Positions 1-8,485 of a stretch of 64,000 nt of DNA are shown one piece after another. Every line of letters starts with the position of its first letter. The first letter of the stretch is position 1. This stretch comes from CAYRPN01 sp964426135 (GTDB taxonomy: Bacteria > Planctomycetota > Phycisphaerae > Phycisphaerales > Phycisphaeraceae), in contig CAYRPN010000009.1 of NCBI GenBank assembly GCA_964426135.1, forward strand, positions 1 to 64,000. The letters run 5' to 3'. The notes under the pieces are model-generated. The model worked only from the letters and a program-made list of their open reading frames with translations. It ran no database searches and was not told the origin of the DNA. The position numbers and the translations under genes were made by a program.

Positions 1-12
1 GCTTCAAATCGA

Positions 13-31
13 CCGGAGTCACAGACTCCGG
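13..31. terminator. Stem-loop after the WecA-like gene
   Basis: Arms of 8 bp (13-20 and 24-31) with a 3-base loop lie about 60 bases beyond the stop of the leftward WecA-like gene. There is no T-tract, so this is only a possible terminator or mRNA 3'-end hairpin. Confidence 0.3.
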
Positions 32-93
32 CTCTGTTCACGACTCCGAAACGCCAACCGGTGTCAAGTACGCAAATGCCGGATGAGCCACAA

Positions 94-1284
94 TTATCTG
101 CTTCGCTCCATCACCGCCAGCATCGCGAGGATCGCCAGCGTCTGCCCCGCGACCAGGCCTGCCTGCCACCCTTCAAGCCGGCCCAGCAGCACGCCGCCGA
201 GGCCCGTCGCCAGCGTGCATAGCCAGATCACGATCACCGCCGCCCGCCGGCTCAGCCCCTTGGCGACGAGGCGATGCGAGAAGTGCTGCTGATCCGGGTG
301 GAACGGGCTCTTGCCCTGCGACAGGCGGATGAGCGTGACGCTGGTGATGTCGTACAGCGGAATCGCCAGGACGATCAGCGGCATGAGCACGCCGTACCAC
401 GCCGTGCCGGGGCCGAGCGTTTCACCGGCGAGCACGATCGCACCTGCCTGGGCATGGGGGCTTGAAGTCCCCATGCCCGCCTGCGCCGCGGCGCCGGCGG
501 CGGCGGGAGTCACGTACGTCGTGCGAATGCTGATCACCGCCAAAAGCAGGCCGACGACCAGCGAACCTGCGTCGCCCATGAAAACCTTCGCCGGCGGAAA
601 GTTGAAGATGAGAAACCCCACCAGCGCGCCCAGCAGCAGCGCACAAAGCGCCGCGACGAACCACTGTCCGCCGATCAAAGTCGCCGCCAGATAAATCGCG
701 GCGATGATCGCGCTGACGCCGGCGGACAGGCCGTCCATGTTGTCCAGGAAATTGATCGCGTTGGTGATGGTGGCGATCCACAGCACGCTGACGATGATGC
801 TCGCCGCTTTGCCGCCGGCGCCGTGCTGATCGAGCAGTTGCAGCACCCGCATATCGAACACGCCAGCCAGCACCGCGGCGACGATCAACTGCACGATGAG
901 CTTGGAATACGGCCCCAGCCTTCTGCGGTCATCTATCAGACCCATGACGTGGAACACGAGTGCCGCGACGACCACGGCGAGCCCCATCGTCGTCTGCGAT
1001 TGCAGGCCGACGGCATGATCGCGCATCGGCGCGAGGAACGCCGGCAGCGAATCCATCGAAACGAAATGAATCCCCAGCAGCCCCGCCGCCATGGGCAACA
1101 TGGTGGTGATGAAAATGCCGATGCCGCCGGTCACCGGCACCGGCCGAACGTGTCGCTTGTGCGAGCCATCGCCGCCGGGTTCGTCGAGATGCCCCCATCG
1201 CCGGCCCAGCGCGATCAGCCACGCCGTCAGCGGTACGCTGATCAGCAGCGCCAGTGGCAACAGAAGCAGGACGATGAGCAGCAC
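94..1284 (-). CDS. WecA/MraY-family UDP-sugar:polyprenyl-phosphate sugar-1-phosphate transferase
   Basis: Polytopic membrane enzyme that should transfer a HexNAc-1-phosphate from a UDP-sugar to undecaprenyl phosphate, the first step of an envelope glycan or O-antigen. Family signatures in order are DDRRRLGPYSK (metal-binding Asp pair), NAINFLDNMDGL (the WecA/TagO form rather than the MraY form), FPPAKVFMGDAGSL and GKSPFHPDQQHFSHRL (the cytoplasmic His loop). About ten hydrophobic segments are visible. The open frame extends to 1521, but the upstream 79 codons are Arg-rich and unlike the family. I chose GTG at 1284, just before the first membrane segment, giving 396 residues; TTG at 1320 is an alternative. 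A small palindrome at 450-478 adds a short Gly/Ala/Ser-rich insert between two late membrane segments. Neighbouring glycosyltransferases support a glycan role. Confidence 0.85.
   Translation of the reverse strand: MLLIVLLLLPLALLISVPLTAWLIALGRRWGHLDEPGGDGSHKRHVRPVPVTGGIGIFITTMLPMAAGLLGIHFVSMDSLPAFLAPMRDHAVGLQSQTTMGLAVVVAALVFHVMGLIDDRRRLGPYSKLIVQLIVAAVLAGVFDMRVLQLLDQHGAGGKAASIIVSVLWIATITNAINFLDNMDGLSAGVSAIIAAIYLAATLIGGQWFVAALCALLLGALVGFLIFNFPPAKVFMGDAGSLVVGLLLAVISIRTTYVTPAAAGAAAQAGMGTSSPHAQAGAIVLAGETLGPGTAWYGVLMPLIVLAIPLYDITSVTLIRLSQGKSPFHPDQQHFSHRLVAKGLSRRAAVIVIWLCTLATGLGGVLLGRLEGWQAGLVAGQTLAILAMLAVMERSR
450..478. repeat. Short palindrome inside the WecA-like gene
   Basis: Perfect 10-bp arms (450-459 and 469-478) around a 9-base spacer, with GCCTG-type direct repeats on both sides. 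It is read in frame as an extra MGTSSPH-like stretch flanked by two AQAG tetrapeptides in a loop, and so looks like an insertion tolerated by the protein. Confidence 0.5.
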
Positions 1285-1514
1285 GTGGCGAATTGGAAGG
1301 GAAAAGCGCCCAGATGACAAGGCGGGCCGCCGTAAACAGCGTCGGCGCGGCCGTCGACCCTGCCTCCGGCGCCGTCGCTGAAACAGGCGTTGCCGAGGAT
1401 CAGCTCCTGTTGCATTTCCGGACCCGGATCGACCGGTTGCACGCGCTCGACGAACTGGACGATCATCTTCTCTTCGTTGAAGATCGGAATGACTACCGAT
1501 AACGTCGCGGGCAT
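1242..1514 (-). pseudogene. 5' remnant of a family-2 glycosyltransferase
   Basis: From the ATG at 1514 the leftward frame reads MPATLSVVIPIFNEEKMIV, the classic GT2 beginning (first beta strand followed by the NEE helix). Similarity fades after about 35 codons; the expected VDDGS/DxD strand is absent and the frame closes at 1242 without a GT2 body. No continuation is visible in the other frames. It overlaps the upstream end of the WecA-like gene, so an ancestral GT2 was probably deleted down to its first exon-like 100 bases. It is not the same gene as the intact GT2 at 3796. Confidence 0.5.
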
Positions 1515-1620
1515 GCGGCAAACGTCGCGATTCACGATCGCTCAGCGCCTCAAGTGCCGCCCATCACGCGCCGACGTTGGGCGGCTGCGCCAAGACCAGC
1601 CGATGAAACAGGTACTCCGT

Positions 1621-1730
1621 GTAGGGTGCGTCAAGGCTTGGCGCGGACGCACCACGATCAACGGAAATGCAGGTGTTCCGCGCGGACGGAAACGCAGGAT
1701 GGTGCATCCGCCCGGACTTGACGCACCCTG
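1621..1730. repeat. Intergenic inverted repeat, family R4 (GGGTGCGTCAAG arms)
   Basis: Arms read GGGTGCGTCAAGGC (from 1624) and GACTTGACGCACCC (to 1729), with a second GCGGACGCACCA motif inside. Related copies lie at 6706-6740 and 13633-13668. The element fills the gap between divergent genes. Confidence 0.6.
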
Positions 1731-1763
1731 CTGATGATCCACCCGCCTCACGCAGGCTTGTCC

Positions 1764-3422
1764 ATGACCAACCCTCCACCCGAACTGTCAACCGGTGCCG
1801 GCGCATCCGCGCCGCCTGCATGGTCGCCGCGCGCCTGGCGTCTTGCCATGGCCGTCATTGTCGTCGGCGCGCTGCTGCGGCTGGTCCTGGCGCTGTGCGG
1901 CCGACCGCTGTGGCACGACGAAGCCATGCTCGCCGCCAATCTGGTCCAGCGCGATTTCGAGGGCCTGCGGCAGCCTCTGGATTACGGCCAGGTCGCGCCC
2001 ATCGGCTATCTCTACGTCCAGCGATTGCTGCTCAACACCCTGGGCACCAGCGACCTGACCCTCCGCTGGATGTCGCTGGCGCCGGGATTGCTCGCGCTGC
2101 CGATGTTCCTGGTGATCCTGCGCCGACTTCTGACACCCAAGGCCGCGATCCTCGCTCTGCTGCTGTTCAGCCTCTCGGAACCGCTCGTTTACTACTCGAT
2201 GGAAGCGAAGCCCTACAGTGTGGATGTGCTGTGCGGCCTGCTCTTCTTCTGGCTGGCGCTGCGCGTCTGGCAGGACGGAGGGCGAATCCTCGATGTGGCC
2301 ATGATGGCGATCGCCGGCGCCGGCGGGCTGCTGTTCTCGTACGTGCTCGTGTTCCTGATCGTCTCGACCGGCGGCCTGATCATCGCGCTGCAGGTTTCGA
2401 AGAAGCAGGTGAAGCAGGCCGCGATGTCCGCGGCCGCGTGCGCCCTGTGTGCCGTCGTCTTCCTCTATCTCAAGTCGCAGTTCATGCAGGACAGCCCGGC
2501 GGTGCAGCATCACAAAGGCTTCTGGCGGGCGATCGATCCGCGCGGCTTCATGCCGCTGCCCCCCAGGAACTTCGACGACCTGCTCTGGTACCTGAACCGA
2601 CCGTTCGATTTCTTCGTCGATCCGATGCGGTACCGAGCCTACGGCGTGGCGATCCTCGTGTGCCTGGCGGGCATCGCGATGCTGTGGCGCAGCAGCCGGT
2701 TCCTCGTGCTTCTGCTGCTGGCGCCGATTCCGATGATCGCGCTGATCTCCGCGACGGAGATGTATCCCTTCGGCACGCAGGCGGAACTGCGCCATCCCAT
2801 CATCGGCCGAGTGCTGCTGCCGTTCGTTCCGCTGGTGCTGATCGTGATGGGCCGGGGATTGCAGGCCGTCTGGGATGCGGGCGGACGCTACGGGAAATTC
2901 GTCGTCGCCGGTTTGCTGGTGATCTTGTGGACGCACCCGACGCTGATGCTCCTCTCCTACGTGCGACACCGCGATGAACCGCACGACGCCCGTCCGGCCA
3001 TGGCGCTACTGAGCAAGCACGTGCAGCCCGGCGATCTGATCTACGTGAACTACTCGGCCCTGATGTTGTCGCATTACTACATCGATCGTTATCCCCTGAA
3101 AGATGCAATCCGATTTACCGTCTCCAACTCCGACACGCCGCTGAAAGAGACGATCGCTCCCGGGAAATACTGGATCGGCGTGAAGTATCCGGACCTGGAG
3201 CGGACGTTCAAACTGGCAAAGGGCCGGCGCGTGTGGGTCTTCTTCGTGCATGCGCCGGACCTGGTGGAACACAAGTCGGATGACAAGTTCCTGCGCTGGT
3301 ACCTGCCCACCGTCGCGCGAAGACTCCCCATTCCCGACACCCTGGATCCACAGACCGGCCAACCGGCCGAGTACTGGTCCAAAGGCAACACGACGCTGCA
3401 ACTCTACGACATGCGCCCGTAG
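1764..3422 (+). CDS. GT-C (ArnT/PMT, GT39-like) membrane glycosyltransferase
   Basis: 552-residue integral membrane protein with roughly ten or eleven hydrophobic segments and a soluble C-terminal domain of about 130 residues (from roughly residue 415). The first extracytoplasmic loop carries WHDEAM (D52, E53), the acidic pair used as catalytic base or metal ligand in GT-C enzymes that take sugars from polyprenyl-phosphate donors. The start at 1764 (MTNPPPEL) is preferred over the open frame at 1734 because the first membrane helix then begins about residue 25. The acceptor cannot be read from sequence. Together with the GT2 at 3796, which could make the polyprenyl-P-sugar donor, and a second GT-C gene at 4834, it forms a plausible glycan-decoration group. 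Confidence 0.8.
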   Translation: MTNPPPELSTGAGASAPPAWSPRAWRLAMAVIVVGALLRLVLALCGRPLWHDEAMLAANLVQRDFEGLRQPLDYGQVAPIGYLYVQRLLLNTLGTSDLTLRWMSLAPGLLALPMFLVILRRLLTPKAAILALLLFSLSEPLVYYSMEAKPYSVDVLCGLLFFWLALRVWQDGGRILDVAMMAIAGAGGLLFSYVLVFLIVSTGGLIIALQVSKKQVKQAAMSAAACALCAVVFLYLKSQFMQDSPAVQHHKGFWRAIDPRGFMPLPPRNFDDLLWYLNRPFDFFVDPMRYRAYGVAILVCLAGIAMLWRSSRFLVLLLLAPIPMIALISATEMYPFGTQAELRHPIIGRVLLPFVPLVLIVMGRGLQAVWDAGGRYGKFVVAGLLVILWTHPTLMLLSYVRHRDEPHDARPAMALLSKHVQPGDLIYVNYSALMLSHYYIDRYPLKDAIRFTVSNSDTPLKETIAPGKYWIGVKYPDLERTFKLAKGRRVWVFFVHAPDLVEHKSDDKFLRWYLPTVARRLPIPDTLDPQTGQPAEYWSKGNTTLQLYDMRP

Positions 3423-3462
3423 ACCATTTCCGTAGGTTAGCGGTCGGGCCGAGTCCTCTAAA

Positions 3463-3623
3463 ATGGATTCCATCTGATTCTCTCGCAGATGCCACTGGCA
3501 GGCTTTGCTGCCAGTGGACCTGCGAAAAGAGATGCGGGGGCGTCCGTGGACGCGAGAAACGCACTGGCAGCCGAGCCTGCCAGTGGCTTCAACTTCGGCA
3601 CGAGAATCAGATAGAAACCGTAT
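3463..3623. repeat. Inverted-repeat element R1, copy A
   Basis: 161-bp member of a family with outer termini like ATACGGATTCCATCTGATTC and internal arms built on CCACTGGCAGGCTTGGCTGCCAGTGG. This copy starts 40 bases after the GT-C stop and has a degraded left end. The 3423-3795 gap otherwise holds only the leader of the next gene. Other copies: 10260-10397, 19617-19779, 26040-26202 (inverted) and the variant 19933-20095. Confidence 0.85.
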
Positions 3624-3795
3624 AACCGCGACCCAACCTCATGGTCTCCTCCCCGTGATCCGCGCTGCTTCCCGTTTGTCGCCGATCAAGCGAGATCGTA
3701 GAACTTCCGATACTGGATTGGGAGTATGAATGCATTGCCACGGCGTCGTGATCGCCGCGGCGATTCGTTCCGTAGGCCGATCAGGGAGTCAACCG

Positions 3796-4656
3796 ATGCT
3801 GCTGGGCAAGAAAATTGTCGTGGTGATGCCCGCGTACCGTGCGGAGAAGACGCTGGAGCGCACCTACGCGGAAATCCCAAAGGACATCGTCGACCACGTC
3901 ATCCTCGTCGACGACGCCGGCGGCGATAACACCGCCCAGGTGGCGCGCCAACTCGGCATCGCCACCTACGTGCATGCGAAGAACCTGGGTTACGGCGGCA
4001 ACCAGAAAACGTGCTACACCGAGGCCCTGAAGGTCGGCGCCGACGTCACCATCATGCTGCACCCGGACTACCAGTACGACCCGCGCCTGATCGCCGCGAT
4101 GGCGGGCATGGTCGCCAGCGGGATCTACGACTGCGTGCTCGGCTCGCGCATTCTCGGCAACACCGCCCGCGCCGGCGGCATGCCGCTGTGGAAGTACGTC
4201 GCCAACCGCGCCCTGACCGCGTTCGAGAACATGCTGCTGGGCGCCAAACTCAGCGAATACCACACCGGCTACCGCGCATTCAGCAAGCGCGTTCTTGAAG
4301 AGCTGCCCCTGCTGGCCAACAACGATGACTTCGTGTTCGACAACGAAATGCTCGCCCAGGTCCACGCCCGCGGCTTCACGATCGGCGAAATCTCCTGCCC
4401 CACCAAGTACTTCCCCGAAGCCAGCTCCATCAACTTCCGCCGATCCTGCAAGTACGGCTTCGGCGTGCTGGGCACCAGCCTGCGCTACCGCATGTGGAAG
4501 TGGGGCATGTACCGAGGCAACCTGTTCAGCACCGACCCGAAACTCCGCCTCATTGTCGGCGACGGCGGCCAGCGCCCCGTCGCCCCGCCACAGGGCAATG
4601 CCGGCGGAGCGGCAATCGGCGGCAATGTCGCGCTCAGCGCGACCGCGCCGAGGTGA
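3796..4656 (+). CDS. Family-2 glycosyltransferase, polyprenol-monophosphate sugar synthase type
   Basis: 286 residues. The N-terminal GT-A fold has KIVVVMPAYRAEKTL, ILVDDAGGDNT (D39, D40) and HPDYQYDP (D91 region), the nucleotide and metal-binding acidic residues of DPM1-like enzymes. GSRILGN and EYHTGYRAF are typical of the same group. No C-terminal transmembrane pair is evident, so it should be cytoplasmic or peripheral. The likely role is making a polyprenyl-phosphate-linked sugar used by the adjacent GT-C proteins, which is inferred from context. The ATG at 3796 has GGGAG seven bases upstream; the frame is open to 3730 but those codons lack family similarity. Confidence 0.85.
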   Translation: MLLGKKIVVVMPAYRAEKTLERTYAEIPKDIVDHVILVDDAGGDNTAQVARQLGIATYVHAKNLGYGGNQKTCYTEALKVGADVTIMLHPDYQYDPRLIAAMAGMVASGIYDCVLGSRILGNTARAGGMPLWKYVANRALTAFENMLLGAKLSEYHTGYRAFSKRVLEELPLLANNDDFVFDNEMLAQVHARGFTIGEISCPTKYFPEASSINFRRSCKYGFGVLGTSLRYRMWKWGMYRGNLFSTDPKLRLIVGDGGQRPVAPPQGNAGGAAIGGNVALSATAPR

Positions 4657-4671
4657 TCGCACGATTGAAAT

Positions 4672-4793
4672 GAGCCGCGCACGCAGTAAGCGGGGCGTTG
4701 TCAAGCCAGTGGTGTCGTCCATGCAGTCACCTGAAGTCAAAGCGTTTCATGCGCGCCGGTCGCCCGACGAACCGCTTACTACGTGCGCGGCTC
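4672..4793. repeat. Inverted-repeat element R3, copy 1 (GAGCCGCGCACGNAGTAAGCGG arms)
   Basis: 22-bp arms at 4672-4693 and 4772-4793 enclose about 78 unrelated bases. A second copy is at 11066-11206 and a lone arm lies at 56723-56745. Like the other families it sits between genes, here straddling the leader of the second GT-C gene. Confidence 0.7.
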
Positions 4794-4833
4794 TGGTCGG
4801 CGATCTTCACTGATCCGGTCCGGGAAGCTTCGC

Positions 4834-6681
4834 ATGTCTCCCATTCGTTCCATCACGCGACGCTTCGACGCGCTGGCGCGCCGGCCTCTCCTTGCAGCGC
4901 TCCTGATCGGCCTGTTTGCCTTCGCCTCGGCGGCGCTGGCGGCGGCATTGTCAGGCAAGCCGATTCCGCTCGTCCACGACGAATACAGCTATCTCCTCGC
5001 CGCCGACACCTTCGCCCACGGCCGGCTCGCCAATCCGCCGCATCCCCACTGGCAGTTCTTCGAGAGCATGCACATCGTGCATCAGCCCGCCTACGCCTCG
5101 ATGTATCCGCCCGGACAAGGCGCCGCGATCGCCGCGGGACAGGTGCTGACCGGCGAACCGATCGTCGGCGTCTGGCTCAGCGTGGCGGCGATGGGCGTGG
5201 CGATTTACTGGGCGCTATTCGCCTGGCTGCCGCCGCGGTGGGCGCTCTTGGGCGGCGTGCTGGTGGTGCTGAAGTTCGTCGTCCTCGGCCGGGTCATGTC
5301 CTCCAGCCTCGGCGGATATTGGAGCCAGAGCTACTACGGCGGCGCGGTGGCGGCGATCGGCGGCGCGCTCTTGATCGGCGCGTTGGGGAGAATCGTGTCG
5401 GCGCGCGCATCGGCAAAGCCCAGGGATGGCCATCCCTGGGCTTTGCCGATGCGCGCCAAGGCTTTGCCGATGCACGCGATGCTCCTGGCGCTGGGCGTGC
5501 TGATCCTCGCCGCCAGCCGGCCGTTCGAGGGATTCCTGCTCAGCCTGCCAGCGGCGATCGTGCTGCTCACCTGGTTTTTCCGGCTGCAAGGGCCGGCAGG
5601 CCGCCGTGGTACGCCGCGACGAACCGCAACGGATCGCGTCATCGTGCCGGCGGCGGTTGTTGTGCTTGCGGGGGCTATTTTCCTCGGCTACTACAACGCG
5701 CAGGTCACCGGCAGCGCCACGAGCATGCCGTGGTCGCATCACCACAAACAGTACTGCACCTTCCCCATTTTCGTGTTCCAGAAGCCTGATTCGAAGTGGG
5801 TGGATTTTCAGGAGTCCGATGTCGACAAAGTGAACCCGTCCGGCGGCTCCGCGGACTGGCGACAGATGTGGAACCACCGCGAACTCGCCAGGTTCCACGG
5901 CGGATGGGAGATGGACCTGTGGCGAAAACATCGCTCCGCCGACGGCATGGCGATGCTCACGGCGCGCAAACTGCGCCGGCTCTGGCTCTTCTTCGTCGCG
6001 CCGTCGCCGCGCATCGGGCAGGTGATGGACCCGGCCGGCGGCGCGTCGATGCCGGACGTGCTGAAGAAGGAAGCCCTCGTAGGCCTGTCGCCGATCGAAC
6101 TGGGAATCGCCGCCATTCTTTCCGTGCCGATCCTCGCGCTGCCCTGGATCATGCGCCAACGCTGGATGCTCTACGCGCTGGGCTGCTGCGGACTGATCGT
6201 CCTTGGCAACCTGATCACCGTCGAAACCGCGCCGCACTACGCAGCCCCGATGACCGTGCTCGTCGTTCTCCTGATCGCCCAACTGCTGCGGCGCTTGCTG
6301 GTGTCGCGAAGCACGTGGGTGCGCGCCGCGGGCGTCATGGTGATCGTCGCGAGCGCCGCGTCGTTCGCCATCGGCTTTGCGCCGGCGACGCGCGAGGGCA
6401 GAATCACCTGGCACCTGGAACGCGCCCGTGTCGAACAACAACTGGCGGAATCCCCCGGCAATCATCTCGTCTTCATGCGCTATGGCCCGAATCACAACGC
6501 CCACAACGAGTGGGTCTTCAATGCAGCCGACATCGACGGCGCGCGGATCGTATGGGCCCGCGACATGGGTGATGCGAAGAATCGCCAGTTGATCGAGTAT
6601 TACCAAGGCGCGCGCAAGGTGTGGCTGATCGAGATGAACGATGACGACGCGAAGCAGAACCCGGCGGCGTACCCGAAGTGA
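4834..6681 (+). CDS. GT-C-type membrane glycosyltransferase with an in-frame palindrome insertion
   Basis: 615-residue polytopic membrane protein. The first membrane segment ends just before PLVHDEYSYL (D49, E50), the acidic GT-C loop motif, so it should use a lipid-linked sugar donor on the periplasmic side. About ten more hydrophobic segments follow, then a C-terminal soluble domain of about 100 residues. Residues about 191-208 (SAKPRDGHPWALPM and flanks) are encoded by a perfect 54-bp palindrome that looks like an insertion, followed by a partial direct repeat of its right arm. The start at 4834 is placed shortly before the first hydrophobic helix; the frame is open from 4783 through part of an R3 repeat. 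Substrate unknown. Confidence 0.75.
   Translation: MSPIRSITRRFDALARRPLLAALLIGLFAFASAALAAALSGKPIPLVHDEYSYLLAADTFAHGRLANPPHPHWQFFESMHIVHQPAYASMYPPGQGAAIAAGQVLTGEPIVGVWLSVAAMGVAIYWALFAWLPPRWALLGGVLVVLKFVVLGRVMSSSLGGYWSQSYYGGAVAAIGGALLIGALGRIVSARASAKPRDGHPWALPMRAKALPMHAMLLALGVLILAASRPFEGFLLSLPAAIVLLTWFFRLQGPAGRRGTPRRTATDRVIVPAAVVVLAGAIFLGYYNAQVTGSATSMPWSHHHKQYCTFPIFVFQKPDSKWVDFQESDVDKVNPSGGSADWRQMWNHRELARFHGGWEMDLWRKHRSADGMAMLTARKLRRLWLFFVAPSPRIGQVMDPAGGASMPDVLKKEALVGLSPIELGIAAILSVPILALPWIMRQRWMLYALGCCGLIVLGNLITVETAPHYAAPMTVLVVLLIAQLLRRLLVSRSTWVRAAGVMVIVASAASFAIGFAPATREGRITWHLERARVEQQLAESPGNHLVFMRYGPNHNAHNEWVFNAADIDGARIVWARDMGDAKNRQLIEYYQGARKVWLIEMNDDDAKQNPAAYPK
5403..5456. repeat. Perfect 54-bp palindrome inside a coding sequence
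   Basis: Every base from 5403 to 5429 pairs with 5456 down to 5430, with no loop. A third partial copy of the arm (GGCTTTGCCGATG) follows at about 5460-5472. The reading frame is kept throughout. Confidence 0.9.
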
Positions 6682-6705
6682 TCTGATGGGAGCGCGAGGC
6701 TCGGC

Positions 6706-6740
6706 GTAGGGTGCGTCAAGGCTCGGCGCGGACGCACCAC
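6706..6740. repeat. Single R4-type repeat
   Basis: GTAGGGTGCGTCAAGGC followed by GCGGACGCACCAC; nearly identical to 1621-1655. It lies just after the second GT-C gene. Confidence 0.6.
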
Positions 6741-6791
6741 GCACAACAAGAACGCCCGCAAGGACGAGCGCGTCGCGGTTTCGTGAGCCAG

Positions 6792-6810
6792 AGCGGGGCA
6801 AGGCCCCGCT
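6792..6810. terminator. GC hairpin between convergent genes
   Basis: 7-bp arms AGCGGGG/CCCCGCT with a 5-base loop, midway between convergent stops at 6681 and 6872. There is no T-tract; it may act as a bidirectional 3'-end hairpin. The tail GCTAAACGGCCGATC resembles the right arm of the R7 element at 8652-8678. Confidence 0.35.
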
Positions 6811-6871
6811 GCTAAACGGCCGATCCTGAGCGGCCGAGCGCCAAGCGCCGATGGTTGTCGCAAGCGCCGGT

Positions 6872-8374
6872 TCACATCGCCTTCAGCGCCCGCCGCATGA
6901 TCTTGCCCGTCGGGTTGCGCGGCAGCTTCTCCAGGTGCCGAATCTCGCGCGGCACCTTGAACTGCGCCAGGCCCGCGCGGCACCAGCTCCGCAGATCCAT
7001 CTCGTCGAACGCCACGCCTTCGTTCAGTTCCACAAACGCGATGGGCACTTCGCCGCGAAGATCGTCCATCATGCCGATCACGGCGGAGTCGTGTACCGCG
7101 GGATGTCTGTTGAGCACTTCCTCGATCTCGCGCGGGAAGACATTTTCGCCGGCGATGATGAGCATTTCCTTCTTGCGGCCGGTGATGTAGAGGAAGCCGT
7201 CATCGTCGATCTTGCCGATGTCGCCGGTGCGGAAGAAGCGCCGCTTCGTCGTGCCGCCGCCGACGGTGGGCAGTTCCACTTCGGTGAAAACCTGGGCAGT
7301 GAGTTCCGGCAGCTTGTAATAGCCCTTCATGATGTTCGGTCCATCGATGAGAATCTCTCCGTCGGCGTTCGTCGGGAGCGGGCGGTTGTTGTCATCGACG
7401 ATGATGATGTCCGTTTCGGGAATCGCCGGGCCCACCGCTTTGCGACGCCAGTGCGTGGGCAGGGACCAATTGGTGACAGGCGAGGTTTCCGTCAGGCCGT
7501 AGCCTTCGAGGATTCTCACGTCGTAGCGAGCTTCGAATTCCTCGAACACGGCGGCGGGCAGCGGCTCGCCGCCGGAGATGGCGAGTCGCACGGAGGTGAA
7601 GTCCTCCTTCGTCGCGCTCTTGACGGCGAGCATCGCGGCATACATCGAAGGCACCGCCATGATGATGCGCGGGCGATGCTCGGCGATCAGGCCGACGATT
7701 TTTTTGGGGATGAACCGGGCGGAGTAGACCACCTTGGCGCCCAGCGCGAGGGGAATCAGCGTCAGCGCGGTCATGCCGAAGCTGTGAAACTGCGGCAGCA
7801 CGCCGAGGAACGTATCGGTGGAGGTCATCCGCGCGTGGGTGATGGAATTGGCGACGTTGCTGCGGAGGTTGCCGTGCGTGAGCATGACGCCCTTGGGCTT
7901 GCCGCTGGTGCCGCTGGTGTAAAGGATGACGGCCAGGTCATCTCGCTGCACGAGGGGCGGCCAGCGCAAGGGCGGGATGCCGGTGAAATCCACGTTCTCC
8001 AGTTTCAGTGCCTTGACGCCGGCTGGAAGGATCGACTCGCCGCCCAAAAGGTCGAGCATGGGGCCGACGGTGATGATGGTGTCGATGTCGCTGTCGGCGA
8101 TGATGTATTGGATCTCCTCGCGCGAGAGGAGGTAGTTCAGGGGCACGGCGGTGCGCCGGGCGAACCAGCACGCCATCTGGGCGATGGGGAAGCCGCCGCC
8201 GGTGGGCAGCAGGATGCCGACATGCGGCCGGCTGGTTGCGGCGTCGATGGCTTCGGCGACGAAGAGGGAGCCGCCGAGGATTTGCGAATAGGTATAGCGA
8301 CGCTGATCGTCGACCACAGCCACATCGCGGCCGCGGCTCAGACAGGTCGACACGAGTGGCCAGAGCATGCTCAT
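6872..8374 (-). CDS. AMP-forming acyl-CoA synthetase (ANL superfamily)
   Basis: 500-residue adenylate-forming ligase. The P-loop-like A3 motif YTSGTSGKPKGVMLTH is at roughly residues 160-175, YGLTETSP (A5) near 290, TGDIGKIDDDGFLYITGR (A7/A8 hinge) near 400, and the catalytic Lys motif PRNPTGKIMRR near the C-terminus. It should activate a carboxylic acid (probably a fatty acid) with ATP and transfer it to CoA. The length is typical of fatty-acyl-CoA ligases. The start at 8374 reads MSM, with a second ATG at 8368; no strong ribosome site separates them. It is monocistronic and convergent with the upstream glycosyltransferase group, and its substrate cannot be told from sequence. Confidence 0.88.
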   Translation of the reverse strand: MSMLWPLVSTCLSRGRDVAVVDDQRRYTYSQILGGSLFVAEAIDAATSRPHVGILLPTGGGFPIAQMACWFARRTAVPLNYLLSREEIQYIIADSDIDTIITVGPMLDLLGGESILPAGVKALKLENVDFTGIPPLRWPPLVQRDDLAVILYTSGTSGKPKGVMLTHGNLRSNVANSITHARMTSTDTFLGVLPQFHSFGMTALTLIPLALGAKVVYSARFIPKKIVGLIAEHRPRIIMAVPSMYAAMLAVKSATKEDFTSVRLAISGGEPLPAAVFEEFEARYDVRILEGYGLTETSPVTNWSLPTHWRRKAVGPAIPETDIIIVDDNNRPLPTNADGEILIDGPNIMKGYYKLPELTAQVFTEVELPTVGGGTTKRRFFRTGDIGKIDDDGFLYITGRKKEMLIIAGENVFPREIEEVLNRHPAVHDSAVIGMMDDLRGEVPIAFVELNEGVAFDEMDLRSWCRAGLAQFKVPREIRHLEKLPRNPTGKIMRRALKAM

Positions 8375-8379
8375 GGGTC

Positions 8380-8460
8380 GGAGGGGAACAGAGGACAGAG
8401 GGCGGAGGACAGAGGGCGGAGGGCGGAGGGCAAAGAACAGAGGACGGAGGAGCAGAGGTC
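8380..8460. repeat. Low-complexity GGAGGACAGAGGGC array
   Basis: Degenerate tandem copies of a 6-14-base purine-rich word sit directly before the acyl-CoA ligase start. It is one of several unrelated word arrays found next to genes in this window. Confidence 0.7.
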
Positions 8461-8485
8461 AGGAATGGAGCACCGCCGTCGGAAC

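Noticed and set aside
3505..3729. Small frames recurring with similar peptide (LPVAS...) in several gaps
   Set aside because: They are translations of the R1 repeat itself, which explains their recurrence; they are not genes.
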